Counted from the stretch's first letter, positions 24,991 to 33,739 are shown. The stretch: 64,000 nt of DNA from Chitinophagaceae bacterium (GCA_016787135.1 JAEUVK010000221.1:1-64000), one strand, 5' to 3'. Notes: generated by a model not told the origin, from the sequence alone. A program made the numbers and translations.

Positions 24991-25025
24991 CCATTTTCCA
25001 CTCTCCTTTCTCCTCTTTCCAACCC
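24991..25025 (+). repeat. Heptamer array, 5 units, right arm around four-helix gene
   Basis: Units such as CCATTTT then CCACTCT all start with CC. It is the inverted partner of 24564-24591 and ends one base before the pheS -7 box. Confidence 0.82.
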
Positions 25026-25026
25026 T

Positions 25027-25034
25027 TATCTTTG
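25027..25034 (+). promoter_or_regulatory. -7 promoter box TATCTTTG of pheS
   Basis: An exact consensus match ends four bases before the pheS ATG, so the mRNA is probably leaderless or nearly so. The heptamer array directly upstream occupies the place of the -33 region. Confidence 0.55.
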
Positions 25035-25038
25035 CAAT

Positions 25039-26070
25039 ATGGAAGAACTGATTAGTAAGATAGAAAAGTATAAAACTGAGATCGCCGGTTCGGAGGCGTC
25101 TGATGCTAAAGGGGTGGAAGAGTTCCGCATCAAATGGCTGGGTACAAAAGGCATCATCAAAGAGGTAATGGGCGAGATGAAGAATGTGCCTGCTGATAAA
25201 AAGAAAGAGTTCGGGCAGGTGCTGAATGAGTTCAAACTTTTTACCGAGAGCAAATATGAAAGCCTGAAAGAAGCAACTGGTAATGGCCAGCTTTCTTCCG
25301 CCAGTGCTATTGACCTGTCGCTTCCCGGCGATCCAATGCCTTTGGGTTCCCGTCATCCCATCACCCTGATGAGGAACCGCATTGTTTCCATTTTTCAGCG
25401 CCTGGGTTTTGCAGTAGCCGAAGGCCCGGAGATAGAAGATGACTGGCATAATTTCGGCGCTCTCAACCTGCCGCCCCATCATCCTGCCCGCGACATGCAG
25501 GATACTTTTTATATACAGCAAAATCCCGATTGGGTATTGCGTACGCATACCAGCAGTGTGCAGATACGGGAAATGGATAAAGGCAAACTGCCGATCCGTA
25601 TGCTGATGCCCGGCCGTGTATATCGCAATGAAACGGTGAGTGCCAGAAGCCATTGTTTTTTTCACCAGGTAGAGGGCTTGTATATAGACGAGAATGTTTC
25701 TTTCGCCGACCTGAAGCAAACGTTATACTTTTTTGTAAAAGAAATGTACGGAAAGGATGTCAAGGTCCGTTTCCGGCCTTCTTATTTCCCTTTTACCGAG
25801 CCCAGCGCCGAGATGGACGTTACTTGCTTTATCTGCGGTGGCACGGGTTGTAATATCTGCAAAAAAACCGGCTGGGTAGAGATACTCGGTTGCGGTATGG
25901 TACACCCCAACGTATTATCCAACTGCAATATTGACCCCAATAAATACACCGGTTTTGCCTTTGGAATGGGCATCGAACGACCTGCCATGCTGAAATACGG
26001 TGTCAACGATCTGCGCCTGTTCAGCGAGAATGATGTACGGTTCTTGAGACAGTTTACGAGTGCGATATAG
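25039..26070 (+). CDS. pheS: Phenylalanyl-tRNA synthetase alpha subunit
   Basis: This 343-residue class II aminoacyl-tRNA synthetase subunit charges tRNA-Phe as an alpha2beta2 enzyme. The N-terminal coiled coil spans about 1-85. Motif 1 lies in HPITLMRNRIVSIFQRLGF, motif 2 in VYRNETVSARSHCFFHQVEGLYID, and motif 3 in GFAFGMGIERPAMLKYG near 313-329. A CxxCxGTGCxxC insertion near 262-275 is a zinc-ribbon-like feature seen in this phylum. pheT is not adjacent. The -7 box is four bases from the start codon and follows a heptamer array. Confidence 0.97.
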   Translation: MEELISKIEKYKTEIAGSEASDAKGVEEFRIKWLGTKGIIKEVMGEMKNVPADKKKEFGQVLNEFKLFTESKYESLKEATGNGQLSSASAIDLSLPGDPMPLGSRHPITLMRNRIVSIFQRLGFAVAEGPEIEDDWHNFGALNLPPHHPARDMQDTFYIQQNPDWVLRTHTSSVQIREMDKGKLPIRMLMPGRVYRNETVSARSHCFFHQVEGLYIDENVSFADLKQTLYFFVKEMYGKDVKVRFRPSYFPFTEPSAEMDVTCFICGGTGCNICKKTGWVEILGCGMVHPNVLSNCNIDPNKYTGFAFGMGIERPAMLKYGVNDLRLFSENDVRFLRQFTSAI

Positions 26071-26085
26071 ATAACGAAAGTTATC
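26070..26085. terminator. Small hairpin between convergent genes
   Basis: GATAAC and GTTATC pair around a GAAA tetraloop. The hairpin spans the stop codons of pheS and the next minus-strand gene, only ten bases apart. There is no clear T-run, so termination is uncertain. Confidence 0.35.
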
Positions 26086-26980
26086 GATTGAAGTGATATT
26101 TTATTCCGACTTCTCCGCTGCTATATTTAAAATCATGTAACCCTTGCTGAAATCCTAACAACAAGCTGGATCGTTTTAACCTTTTCTCCAATGTAGTACG
26201 GAACACGATTGGCTTGTCGCCACTGTTCTCCAGATATCCTAAATAGCCGGCGATATAGGTTTGTATGCGCAGAGAATTTTTATTCCATTCCAGCCCGTTG
26301 CCAAATAAAAAAGCATCGTTCTGCCGGTGCTTATCAGAGATCATTTGCCAGGTATAAAATCCTGCCATACCGATCCATTTGAGTGAGGGATTTTTGAGCG
26401 GCTTACCATACGAGATATCAAAATAATATCCCGGCCCATCTGTGTAACGGGCTGTTCCCAGCCCGCCGCCTGCCGGAAAACGATAGCCGATCCGTAATGC
26501 CAGGTGAATATGCTCTTCCCATTTTTTCAGCAACCGGATATTCGTGTTCAGGTGAATATCGCCTGCAGCATGACGGTCATAATATTTCAGGTAGAAAACA
26601 TGTCTCTCTGTTTTTGTGACATGACTCATTGTAAAATGTTCATAAGGCACCCACATGGCATCAAAAGAGATCACGTTTTTCACCAGGGGATAGTTGGCGT
26701 ACACCACCAGGTTCTGTGTATTATCACCTTTTGAGAAATGAAAATTACCGGTTATGCCAATGTAAGCTGTGCTATCAGGGCTGCCATTACCGGTACGGGG
26801 AACCGGTAATGCGTTGGGGCCAAGATAAGCTGGCTGGGTAATGAGATACCTTGTCCAGTGGGTGACGCCATCCCATTTCACTGTTTGTACCCACCATTCC
26901 GGTGTCTGTGCTACGCCACTGATGCTAAATAGGCAAAGAATAGAGATGATGAATGCTCTTATTAAAGTTCGGATGGGCAT
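26081..26980 (-). CDS. Exported protein, probable outer-membrane beta-barrel
   Basis: This 299-residue protein has a signal peptide (residues 1-24, ending SGVAQ). The mature part has alternating hydrophobic/polar strands rich in aromatic residues (FYLKYYDRHAAGDIHLNTNIRLL, WIGMAGFYTWQM) and ends in a strand closing ..GIKYHFNR, as outer-membrane barrels do. I recognise no named family. It follows a membrane protein gene by two bases on the same strand, so the two probably form an operon. Confidence 0.7.
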   Translation of the reverse strand: MPIRTLIRAFIISILCLFSISGVAQTPEWWVQTVKWDGVTHWTRYLITQPAYLGPNALPVPRTGNGSPDSTAYIGITGNFHFSKGDNTQNLVVYANYPLVKNVISFDAMWVPYEHFTMSHVTKTERHVFYLKYYDRHAAGDIHLNTNIRLLKKWEEHIHLALRIGYRFPAGGGLGTARYTDGPGYYFDISYGKPLKNPSLKWIGMAGFYTWQMISDKHRQNDAFLFGNGLEWNKNSLRIQTYIAGYLGYLENSGDKPIVFRTTLEKRLKRSSLLLGFQQGLHDFKYSSGEVGIKYHFNR

Positions 26981-26982
26981 GA

Positions 26983-27627
26983 CTATTTTTTCATCAACTG
27001 CATTCGTTTATAACTGAAGAATGCAGCAACCAGCAAAGCGATCACTGCTACATAGAACCAGGCCGTGAAGCTGAGCGTAAACCCACTGCCTTCGGTCATC
27101 GCAAAACGGTCACCTGCTTCCTGTGTTCCGGAAATAAGATCTTTTGATTTCTTTTGCAGGTCGAGCATCAGACCGATCAAAGCGCCTGCCGATAAAACAC
27201 CTGCACCTATACTTACAGCCGCCCAGGCTTTGCCGGAAGTAAAAGAAAGCGCCAAACCTGCTACTGCCAGCGCCAGTGCAACGATAGCATAGCTGTTGGG
27301 TTCCTGTGGCTTCATATCTTTTTTCCAGTTCTCTTCTCTTCTTTCATTTCCCAGTGCCCCTCCGATCGAAGGCATATTGGCCTTCCAGTCGCTACCCATC
27401 GCTAATCCAATACCTGTATTGGTGAACGACATGCTGAGCTGACCAAGATTGAACAGGCTGTTCTGTTTTTCTTCCGGCGCTTTGCATTTCAGTTCTGCAA
27501 AGGGTAAAAGAAACAAAAGCACTCCAACAGCAAAGGTGACTGTGGATGGGATCTTTGTTCCGAATACACCCGTTGGTGCGGACTGATAAGGCGGAGAATA
27601 AGAAGCAGGGGTTTGTGTTTCACTCAT
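26983..27627 (-). CDS. Conserved hypothetical membrane protein
   Basis: This 214-residue protein has about four hydrophobic segments (about 29-45, 113-130, 134-152, 183-204). The N-terminus is Ser/Pro/Tyr-rich, and a charged loop after the first segment contains CKAPEEKQ. I see no catalytic motif and recognise no family. The next gene on the same strand begins two bases after its stop, suggesting an envelope-related operon. Confidence 0.7.
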   Translation of the reverse strand: MSETQTPASYSPPYQSAPTGVFGTKIPSTVTFAVGVLLFLLPFAELKCKAPEEKQNSLFNLGQLSMSFTNTGIGLAMGSDWKANMPSIGGALGNERREENWKKDMKPQEPNSYAIVALALAVAGLALSFTSGKAWAAVSIGAGVLSAGALIGLMLDLQKKSKDLISGTQEAGDRFAMTEGSGFTLSFTAWFYVAVIALLVAAFFSYKRMQLMKK

Positions 27628-27704
27628 ACCGGTAATTTTGCTTTAAGGTAAATTAATCTTTGCAAAAAAGGAGATGTTATCTTTACCCGTAATTACACCA
27701 GGAA

Positions 27705-28547
27705 ATGATCAATAAAATTTGTGTTTGCGGTGCAGGAACAATGGGCAGCGGTATTGCACAGGCCGCTGCGCAATCGGGGTTTACTACCATATTGTACGAG
27801 TTGAATACGGATGTACTCGAAAGAGCAAAATTTTCTATCGAAAAGAACCTGGGGTATTTAGTTGAAAAAGGAAAAATAACGGCGGCTGACAGGGCTAGGA
27901 TCATTGAGCAAATTCAATTCACCGGGAATATCCGGGATTGCCTCGCTGATGTATTCATCGAAGCAATCATTGAAAAGCCTGAAGCCAAGATCGCTTTATT
28001 CGATCAGCTTGCTGAATTGAACCGAAGCGAATGTGTATTTGCCAGCAATACTTCTTCTTTGTCCATTACAGCTATTGCCCGGCACGTCAAAAACCCGGAA
28101 CGGGTGATTGGGATGCATTTTTTTAACCCGGCACCTGTTATGAAACTGGTAGAAATTGTGACAACTATACATACATCCCGAAAAGTAAGGGAGCAGGTCA
28201 TTGAACTGACGAAACAAATGGGAAAAACACCTGTTGTGTGCAAGGATTCGCCGGGTTTTATTGTGAACCGGGTAGCGAGACCCTATTATATTGAATCATT
28301 AAGATTGGTGGAAGAGGGGCTGACAGGTTTTGGGCAAATGGACGGGTTGCTTGAAGCAACTGGTTTCAGGATGGGCCCTTTCAAACTAATGGACCTGATC
28401 GGTAATGATGTGAACTATGCGGTGAGTTGCTCGGTGTATGAACAGCTAAATAAACCGGAACGGCTAATGCCTTCTTTTATCCAGGAACAAAAAGTGAAAG
28501 AGGGAAAGCTTGGAAAAAAATCAGGAGAAGGGTACTATAAATATTAA
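27705..28547 (+). CDS. 3-hydroxyacyl-CoA (3-hydroxybutyryl-CoA) dehydrogenase
   Basis: This 280-residue enzyme oxidises L-3-hydroxyacyl-CoA with NAD in fatty-acid or butyrate metabolism. The NAD-binding motif GAGTMGSGIAQAAAQSGF is at residues 8-25. The catalytic His-Glu pair is in GMHFFNPAPVMKLVEIV near 137-153, and the dimerising C-domain begins VNRVARPYYIE. It is normal length for the free-standing FadB-C-type dehydrogenase. A TATCTTTA box (one mismatch) lies at about 27678-27685. The next gene starts 21 bases downstream in the same direction. Confidence 0.94.
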   Translation: MINKICVCGAGTMGSGIAQAAAQSGFTTILYELNTDVLERAKFSIEKNLGYLVEKGKITAADRARIIEQIQFTGNIRDCLADVFIEAIIEKPEAKIALFDQLAELNRSECVFASNTSSLSITAIARHVKNPERVIGMHFFNPAPVMKLVEIVTTIHTSRKVREQVIELTKQMGKTPVVCKDSPGFIVNRVARPYYIESLRLVEEGLTGFGQMDGLLEATGFRMGPFKLMDLIGNDVNYAVSCSVYEQLNKPERLMPSFIQEQKVKEGKLGKKSGEGYYKY

Positions 28548-28568
28548 ATCTTCAATCAGACATAGTAA

Positions 28569-29549
28569 ATGGTTTTGGTAACCGGAGGCACAGGATTTTT
28601 AGGAGCTTACATTATAAAAGCCCTTGTCGAAAAGAACTATGAGGTAAAGGCTATCCGTCGCAGTAGTAAATTGCCGGTCTTTATTTCTAAAGAGATATTC
28701 GATAAAGTGGAGTGGCTGGATGGAGATGTGCTGGATGTGATTTCTTTGGAAGAGGCGATGGAAGGGGCAGATACGGTTATCCATGCCGCTGCGATAGTGT
28801 CGTTTGGCAATAGAGACAAAGCCAGGATGTACCAGGTAAATGTGGAAGGAACGGCCAACGTAGTGAATATGGCCCTGGAGAAAAACGTAAAACGCTTTGT
28901 GCATATCAGCTCTATTGCTGCTATTGGCAGAAGAGAAGACGGTGGCCATGTAAATGAAGAAAAGAAATGGGAAGAGAGCAAGGTGAATACCCATTACGCT
29001 AAAAGTAAATACCGGTCGGAATTAGAAGTATGGAGGGGAATGGGAGAAGGGTTGAATGCTGTCATCATGAACCCAAGCACTATTCTTGGCTATGGCGACT
29101 GGAACGGCGGTAGCTCAGCTATTTTTAAAACGGTATATAATGAATTCAAATGGTACACGTCAGGACTGAATGGGTTTGTGGATGTCGAGGATGTGGCGAC
29201 GGCAGCGGTACTGTTGATGGAAAGCAAGATCAATGAACAGCGTTTTATCATTAACGGGGATCACTGGCCTTTTCGAAGACTGATGGATACCATGGCTGAG
29301 AATTTCAAGAGGAAAAGACCATCGAGACAAGCCACACCACTTTTATTGAATATTGCGTGGCGGATGGAAAAACTGAAATCTTTTTTTACCGGCAAAAAAC
29401 CACTGCTGACAAAGGAAAGCGCTAAGGTGGCCGTCAGTAAAACTTATTTTGACAATGCAAAATTCCTTGCGGCTTTCCCGCAGTTTTCCTTTACACCACT
29501 GGACCAAACGATACAGAACGCTTGTTCGAAATATATGGCACAGCTTTAG
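28569..29549 (+). CDS. NAD-dependent epimerase/dehydratase-family reductase
   Basis: This 326-residue extended SDR has the Rossmann motif TGGTGFLGAYI at residues 5-15 and the catalytic YAKSKYRSE (YxxxK) near 143-151. HISSIAAIG supplies the Ser. The sequence most resembles the dihydroflavonol-4-reductase-like group that acts on varied ketones or sugar nucleotides. The substrate cannot be assigned. It is probably co-transcribed with the upstream hydroxyacyl-CoA dehydrogenase. Confidence 0.9.
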   Translation: MVLVTGGTGFLGAYIIKALVEKNYEVKAIRRSSKLPVFISKEIFDKVEWLDGDVLDVISLEEAMEGADTVIHAAAIVSFGNRDKARMYQVNVEGTANVVNMALEKNVKRFVHISSIAAIGRREDGGHVNEEKKWEESKVNTHYAKSKYRSELEVWRGMGEGLNAVIMNPSTILGYGDWNGGSSAIFKTVYNEFKWYTSGLNGFVDVEDVATAAVLLMESKINEQRFIINGDHWPFRRLMDTMAENFKRKRPSRQATPLLLNIAWRMEKLKSFFTGKKPLLTKESAKVAVSKTYFDNAKFLAAFPQFSFTPLDQTIQNACSKYMAQL

Positions 29550-29657
29550 CTCAGGGAATTATGAAATGTAAAGAGGTCCTTAAAAGTGATTTTTCAGGCA
29601 TAAATACTATATCGCCATCGCCTGTTGAACAGTATCTTTAGCTATCAATTCCAGACT

Positions 29658-30731
29658 ATGCAAAAACTACGTCACGTCTTTGTTTTTCTTTTACTGGTAT
29701 CATCTGTTATCTCTTATGCGCAATACACTGTGTACGGCAGGATCGTTGACTCGGCTACCAAAGAGCCAATGGGTGGTGCATCTGTCTTTTGCCAGAATAC
29801 AACGATCGGTACGGCTACCAATAAGCAGGGTGAGTTTTCCCTTTCCCTGAAATCGGGGGGGTATGAACTGATCATTTCCTATACAGGTTACCAGACCAAA
29901 CAGATAAAGATCAATCATTCTGACGGCAGGATACCTGATATTGAAATGATAAAAGAAGATAAAAGTCTTGGGGAAGTGGTGATCAAAAGCAGTAACGAAG
30001 TAAAAGATGGATGGGAGAAATATGGTAGCTTTTTCCTGGAGCATTTTATCGGGGCTACCCCTAACGCTGCCAAATGCACATTGATGAACCCGGAAGTATT
30101 GAAGTTCTATTTCCTGAAGAAAAGTAACAAACTCAGGGTGCTGGCGACGGATGCCCTGCAGATAGAGAACAAAGCGCTTGGCTATAATATGCGGTACCAG
30201 TTAGATTCTTTTATCTATTATTATAATAATGATATCAATTTATATAGGGGTTATTGTCTCTATTCAGAAATGGAAGGTAATGACAGTCTTAAAAGGGCAT
30301 GGTATGTCAACCGGAGGAATGCCTATTCTGGGTCCAAACTCCATTTCATGCGCAGTTATTATGACAGTACTGTAGCCGAAGAAGGTTTTTCAATTGACCT
30401 GCTGGATGAGAATAATGCCACTAAGTTCAACCGGGTGAGTGATGTGTATGATACTTTATATTACGGTGCTCTTGACAGCACCGGCCAGATCGAGATATGG
30501 TTTCCGAGAAAGATAAGTGTGACCTATGCCAAAAAGAAGCCCGAACCCGAATACCTTAAAAAATATAATCTGCCGAAGAACGTACCCATACAGATCTCTT
30601 ATATAGAACTTATTGACGGTATAGCCATCAAAGAGAATGGCTATTATTATGAGCAGAAGGATTGGATCAACCAGGGTTACTGGAGTTGGAAAAACCTGGC
30701 AGATCAATTGCCTTATGATTATGCACCATAA
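29658..30731 (+). CDS. Exported protein with carboxypeptidase-regulatory-like domain
   Basis: This 357-residue protein has a signal peptide (residues 1-21, ending SYAQ). Residues about 23-105 are a CarboxypepD_reg-like beta-sandwich (VYGRIVDSATKEPMGGASVFCQNTTIGTATNKQGEFSL). The remainder is a conserved Bacteroidetes domain of unknown function, probably facing the periplasm or outer surface. I use ATG 29658 and not 29625, because a -7-like TATCTTTA lies at 29633-29640 inside the longer frame and the signal peptide begins at 29658. Confidence 0.87.
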   Translation: MQKLRHVFVFLLLVSSVISYAQYTVYGRIVDSATKEPMGGASVFCQNTTIGTATNKQGEFSLSLKSGGYELIISYTGYQTKQIKINHSDGRIPDIEMIKEDKSLGEVVIKSSNEVKDGWEKYGSFFLEHFIGATPNAAKCTLMNPEVLKFYFLKKSNKLRVLATDALQIENKALGYNMRYQLDSFIYYYNNDINLYRGYCLYSEMEGNDSLKRAWYVNRRNAYSGSKLHFMRSYYDSTVAEEGFSIDLLDENNATKFNRVSDVYDTLYYGALDSTGQIEIWFPRKISVTYAKKKPEPEYLKKYNLPKNVPIQISYIELIDGIAIKENGYYYEQKDWINQGYWSWKNLADQLPYDYAP

Positions 30732-30786
30732 AGGGTATTATCTAGATGATCTCATAAACCATTCTGACTATCTATCTGTTCTGGGC

Positions 30787-31734
30787 TCATTTTTTGCCCA
30801 TTACCTTTTCCCATAATTCGGGAATACGTTTGATCCATACAAATTCTTTCATTTTTTCCCTGGCATCTTCAACCGGAGAGCCGAAATAAACTTTTTTGCC
30901 GGGAATAGAATCTTTGACACCGCTTTGTGCATATACCACTGCGCCTTCACCGATGGTCAATGTTTTACTTACGCCTACCTGTCCCCACAGAATAACATTG
31001 TCTTCTATGGTGGTGGCCCCGGCTATACCCACCTGCCCGGCAAACAGGCAATTTTTTCCTACCGTCGTATCATGCCCGATATGTACAAGGTTATCCATTT
31101 TGGTGCCTGTCCCGATAATAGTATCACCGGTAACGCCCCGGTCAATGGTGCATCCGGCCCCGATCTCCACACTATTTTCAATGACCACCCGGCCGCAGCT
31201 TGTCATCTTTTTATAATGTACATCGCGGCTGGTCTTTTTGTTGTAATAAAATGCATCACTGCCGATAACAGTGCCTGCCTGTACAATAACATTGTCGCCT
31301 ATGACCGTGTAGTCGAGGATCGTCACATTAGGATGGATGAGACAGTTTTTACCAATGGTCACATAGTTGCCGATATAGGCATTGGGCATGATCACTGTTC
31401 CTTCGCCCACTTTCGCAGTATCGCTTACTGGTTTCATAGATGGTTGAAAAGGCCTGAAATGATCCACTATTGTCAGGTAAGCTTCAAAAGGCTCTTCTAC
31501 TACAAGCAATGCTTTGCCTTCCGGGAATTCCGTTTTCTTATTGATGATAATAAAACTGGCTGCTGAGTTGATACAGGTATCATAGTATTTCGGGTGATCA
31601 ACAAAAGCAAGGTCTCCTTCCTCTACTTTATGTATCTCATTAATACCGGTGGCTGAAGCAGTGCTGTTGCCGATAAGTTCAGCCCTGATCAATTGAGCGA
31701 TCTGCCGGAGGGGAACAGGTTTTTCAAAACGCAT
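30787..31734 (-). CDS. lpxD: UDP-3-O-acylglucosamine N-acyltransferase (LpxD family)
   Basis: This 315-residue LpxD-type acyltransferase adds the second hydroxyacyl chain to the lipid A precursor. The N-terminal uridine-binding domain (INEIHKVEEGDLAFVDHPKYY) is followed by a left-handed beta-helix of hexapeptide repeats (about 105-270; IGNYVTIGKNCLIHPNVTI). The catalytic His is probably in HIGHDTTVG near 220. Bacteroidetes often carry two LpxD-like genes and this resembles the secondary type, so the acyl substrate may differ. I start at ATG 31734, because the exact -7 box at 31750-31757 lies upstream of it and inside the longer frame. Confidence 0.85.
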   Translation of the reverse strand: MRFEKPVPLRQIAQLIRAELIGNSTASATGINEIHKVEEGDLAFVDHPKYYDTCINSAASFIIINKKTEFPEGKALLVVEEPFEAYLTIVDHFRPFQPSMKPVSDTAKVGEGTVIMPNAYIGNYVTIGKNCLIHPNVTILDYTVIGDNVIVQAGTVIGSDAFYYNKKTSRDVHYKKMTSCGRVVIENSVEIGAGCTIDRGVTGDTIIGTGTKMDNLVHIGHDTTVGKNCLFAGQVGIAGATTIEDNVILWGQVGVSKTLTIGEGAVVYAQSGVKDSIPGKKVYFGSPVEDAREKMKEFVWIKRIPELWEKVMGKK

Positions 31735-31749
31735 ACTAACGGGTTTTGG

Positions 31750-31757
31750 CAAAGGTA
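31750..31757 (-). promoter_or_regulatory. -7 promoter box TACCTTTG of lpxD
   Basis: An exact TAnnTTTG on the minus strand, 15 bases upstream of the chosen lpxD start. It argues against the longer N-terminus. Confidence 0.5.
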
Positions 31758-32134
31758 ATAAGGTGTTACATGGCTCCTGCATATTAAAAGGGTCATTTGA
31801 AGGAATGAAACACATCTTTTACTGAAATATTTCCCGGCAAGAAAAGAACGCTTATGCTTTGTTGGTATATGATGTTTGTTATGCCATGAATAGTGAAGAT
31901 AGTATTGAAATACATTTATCAGGTATGATTGATGACATAATGGAAACCTTTGCCGGCCGGTGTTTCATTGAATGTAAAAACCGGGCGTAGAATGATACAT
32001 GAAGTAAATGGCATGAAGAAGCAGTACAAAACTTATTAAGCCCGGCTTTCCTATCCACAGTAAAAATCAAAATGTGAATAAAATTTTTATAAAATATTTT
32101 TTGGATAGCCAAAAATATATTTAATATTGTGGAA

Positions 32135-32208
32135 GGAAATTTATTTCCTGTACTTACTAACCCATCCATATAAATGTTCCCTTCGATTCTTCGGAGGGAT
32201 TTTTTTTG
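32135..32208 (+). ncRNA. Candidate small RNA with 5' hairpin and terminator
   Basis: A TTTG at 32100-32103 and TAATATTG at 32122-32129 (one mismatch from the -7 box, 18-base spacing) could start a transcript near 32135. It would hold a hairpin GGAAAT/ATTTCC, a single-stranded stretch, and a terminator stem with eight T. No reading frame fits. This is a structural guess, not a recognised family. Confidence 0.35.
32178..32208 (+). terminator. Rho-independent terminator
   Basis: TCCCTTCG pairs with CGGAGGGA around six bases and is followed by a run of T. No annotated plus-strand gene lies upstream. Confidence 0.75.
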
Positions 32209-32330
32209 CCTTTACCTCTCGTACGCCCGGCAAATCAGACGAAGCTACTGCAGAGTAGTACTTATGGTATTATAATAAGAGCATCGAAATTCAATAATTC
32301 AAATACCTTTACTTCAATAAAAGAGTATTC

Positions 32331-33206
32331 ATGCTGAAATCAATGACCGGCTTTGGAAGGGCTGAAAAGAATGTTACCAGTAAAACCTTCCTGATTGACA
32401 TCAAATCACTCAATGGAAAGCAATTTGAATTGTCCCTGAAACTTCCTTCCATACTCAAACCGTTTGAATTTGATATACGCCGCTTGCTTTCTGAGAAGCT
32501 GGCCCGTGGCAGTGTGGATTGCACCATAAGCCTGAAAGATACCGGCAATGCCAGGCCTGTTACGATCAATACTGATCTTGCCAGGGCCTACTATCAGCCA
32601 TTAGCCGACCTGTCAAAAGCGCTGAACCTGGACCCTTCTCATATTTTAAGCACATTAGTAAAACTTCCTGAAGTGATCACCCCAAGCAGTGAAACGCTTT
32701 CCGACAAAGAATGGGAGGATTTTCAGAAAGTACTGCTGCTGGCGGTTGATGACCTGAATGCTCATCGCCTCGATGAAGGCAAAGTACTCGAAGATGACCT
32801 GGTTGTCCGCATCAATAATATACTAAAACAGCAGGAAGAGGTGATCAGGCTGGAACCACTCCGCCAACAAAAGATAAGAGAAGGTATTACACGTTTGCTG
32901 GAGGAGAATGTGGGCAAGGAAAATTATGATGGCAACCGGCTGGAACAGGAACTTATTTATTATATAGAGAAAATAGACATCAGTGAAGAGCAGGTTCGTC
33001 TGAAGAACCATTGCGACTATTTCATTTCCATACTAGGGGAAAAGGAAGAGTCAAAGGGAAAAAAGCTTTCTTTCATTCTTCAGGAAATAGGACGGGAGAT
33101 CAATACTACCGGCTCCAAAGCTTATGACTCTACCATCCAGAAGTGTGTTGTGTTGATGAAAGATGAACTGGAAAAAGCAAAGGAACAGGTATTGAATGTA
33201 TTATAA
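32331..33206 (+). CDS. yicC: YicC/YloC-family endoribonuclease
   Basis: This 291-residue protein opens with the family hallmark MLKSMTGFGRAE and ends with the conserved helix region GREINTTGSKAYDSTIQKCVVLMKDELEKAKEQVLNVL. YicC proteins are ring-forming endoribonucleases that affect small-RNA and mRNA stability. Residues 190-240 hold acidic positions (NRLEQELIYYIEKIDISEE) typical of the catalytic DUF1732 part. It starts a group with gldH and a two-component system. A -7-like TACCTTTA lies 19 bases upstream of the ATG. Confidence 0.94.
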   Translation: MLKSMTGFGRAEKNVTSKTFLIDIKSLNGKQFELSLKLPSILKPFEFDIRRLLSEKLARGSVDCTISLKDTGNARPVTINTDLARAYYQPLADLSKALNLDPSHILSTLVKLPEVITPSSETLSDKEWEDFQKVLLLAVDDLNAHRLDEGKVLEDDLVVRINNILKQQEEVIRLEPLRQQKIREGITRLLEENVGKENYDGNRLEQELIYYIEKIDISEEQVRLKNHCDYFISILGEKEESKGKKLSFILQEIGREINTTGSKAYDSTIQKCVVLMKDELEKAKEQVLNVL

Positions 33207-33256
33207 GATGGATGTACAAGGGTTATTTTTCTTGATTACTTTTAAAAAAAATTCCT

Positions 33257-33739
33257 TTGAGATTTATAGCAAAAACCCGTGTTTACCTGATCGGATCTAT
33301 CAGCTATCTGCTTGTGGTTTCCTCCTGTACCACCGTTGACCTGTATGAAAAAACAGTCCCGGTTCCCGGGCATGCCTGGCAAAACAGTTTCCGGCCTTCT
33401 TTTGATTTTATGATAAAGGATACGGCCTCACCTTACCAGCTTTACATGGTGCTCCGGCATAATGAGAAATATCCTTACACCAATATTTACGTCAACCTTT
33501 ATATACAAGCCCCGGGCCAGGACAGTGCATTGATCATTCAGCGTGATCTTACGCTGGCTACCAGTGAAAAGGGCTGGTTGGCTACAGGCACAGATGATAT
33601 ATATGAACACCGGGTGCCACTTGGCGAGGCTCAGACATTAAAGGCAGGTAAATACACATTCACTCTCGAACAGATCATGCGGGATAACCCCCTCCCTAAT
33701 ATATTTGATGTAGGTATCCGCGTCGAAAAGAAACCATGA
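33257..33739 (+). CDS. gldH: Gliding motility lipoprotein GldH
   Basis: This 160-residue lipoprotein starts at TTG (MRFIAKTRVYLIGSISYLLVVSSC), with the lipobox Cys near residue 24. The mature part, with WQNSFRPSFDFMIKDTASPYQLYMVLRH and the closing LEQIMRDNPLPNIFDVGIRVEK, is the GldH family. GldH is needed for gliding in Flavobacterium johnsoniae and is found widely in Bacteroidota, also in non-gliding species. The sensor kinase starts one base after its stop codon, so they share a transcript. Confidence 0.9.
   Translation: MRFIAKTRVYLIGSISYLLVVSSCTTVDLYEKTVPVPGHAWQNSFRPSFDFMIKDTASPYQLYMVLRHNEKYPYTNIYVNLYIQAPGQDSALIIQRDLTLATSEKGWLATGTDDIYEHRVPLGEAQTLKAGKYTFTLEQIMRDNPLPNIFDVGIRVEKKP

Larger units (their letters stand above)
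24564..25025. mobile_element. Candidate mobile unit: inverted heptamer arrays plus four-helix-bundle gene
   Basis: The unit is about 460 bases: a left array (24564-24591), the four-helix-bundle gene on the minus strand, and a right array (24991-25025) in inverted orientation. It sits exactly between the -7 boxes of two divergent genes. No transposase or reverse transcriptase is present, so mobilisation would need a factor in trans. This is an inference from structure and from gene-free relatives elsewhere in the window. Confidence 0.4.
31735..32330. other. Nearly 600-base gap between divergent lpxD and yicC
   Basis: The gap contains the lpxD promoter, an A/T-rich region around 32070-32130, a candidate small RNA ending in a terminator at 32178-32208, and a -7-like TACCTTTA (32304-32311) before yicC. 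A 34-codon frame at 31886-31990 has no coding support. Confidence 0.5.

Noticed and set aside
24985-25719. Long minus-strand frame opposite pheS
   Set aside because: It is a shadow of pheS, whose motifs are unmistakable on the plus strand.
31735-31815. Longer N-terminus of LpxD
   Set aside because: The exact -7 box at 31750-31757 lies within it, and the extra residues are not family-like.
31886-31990. 34-codon ATG frame upstream of yicC
   Set aside because: Short, no promoter box at a sensible distance, and no recognisable composition.
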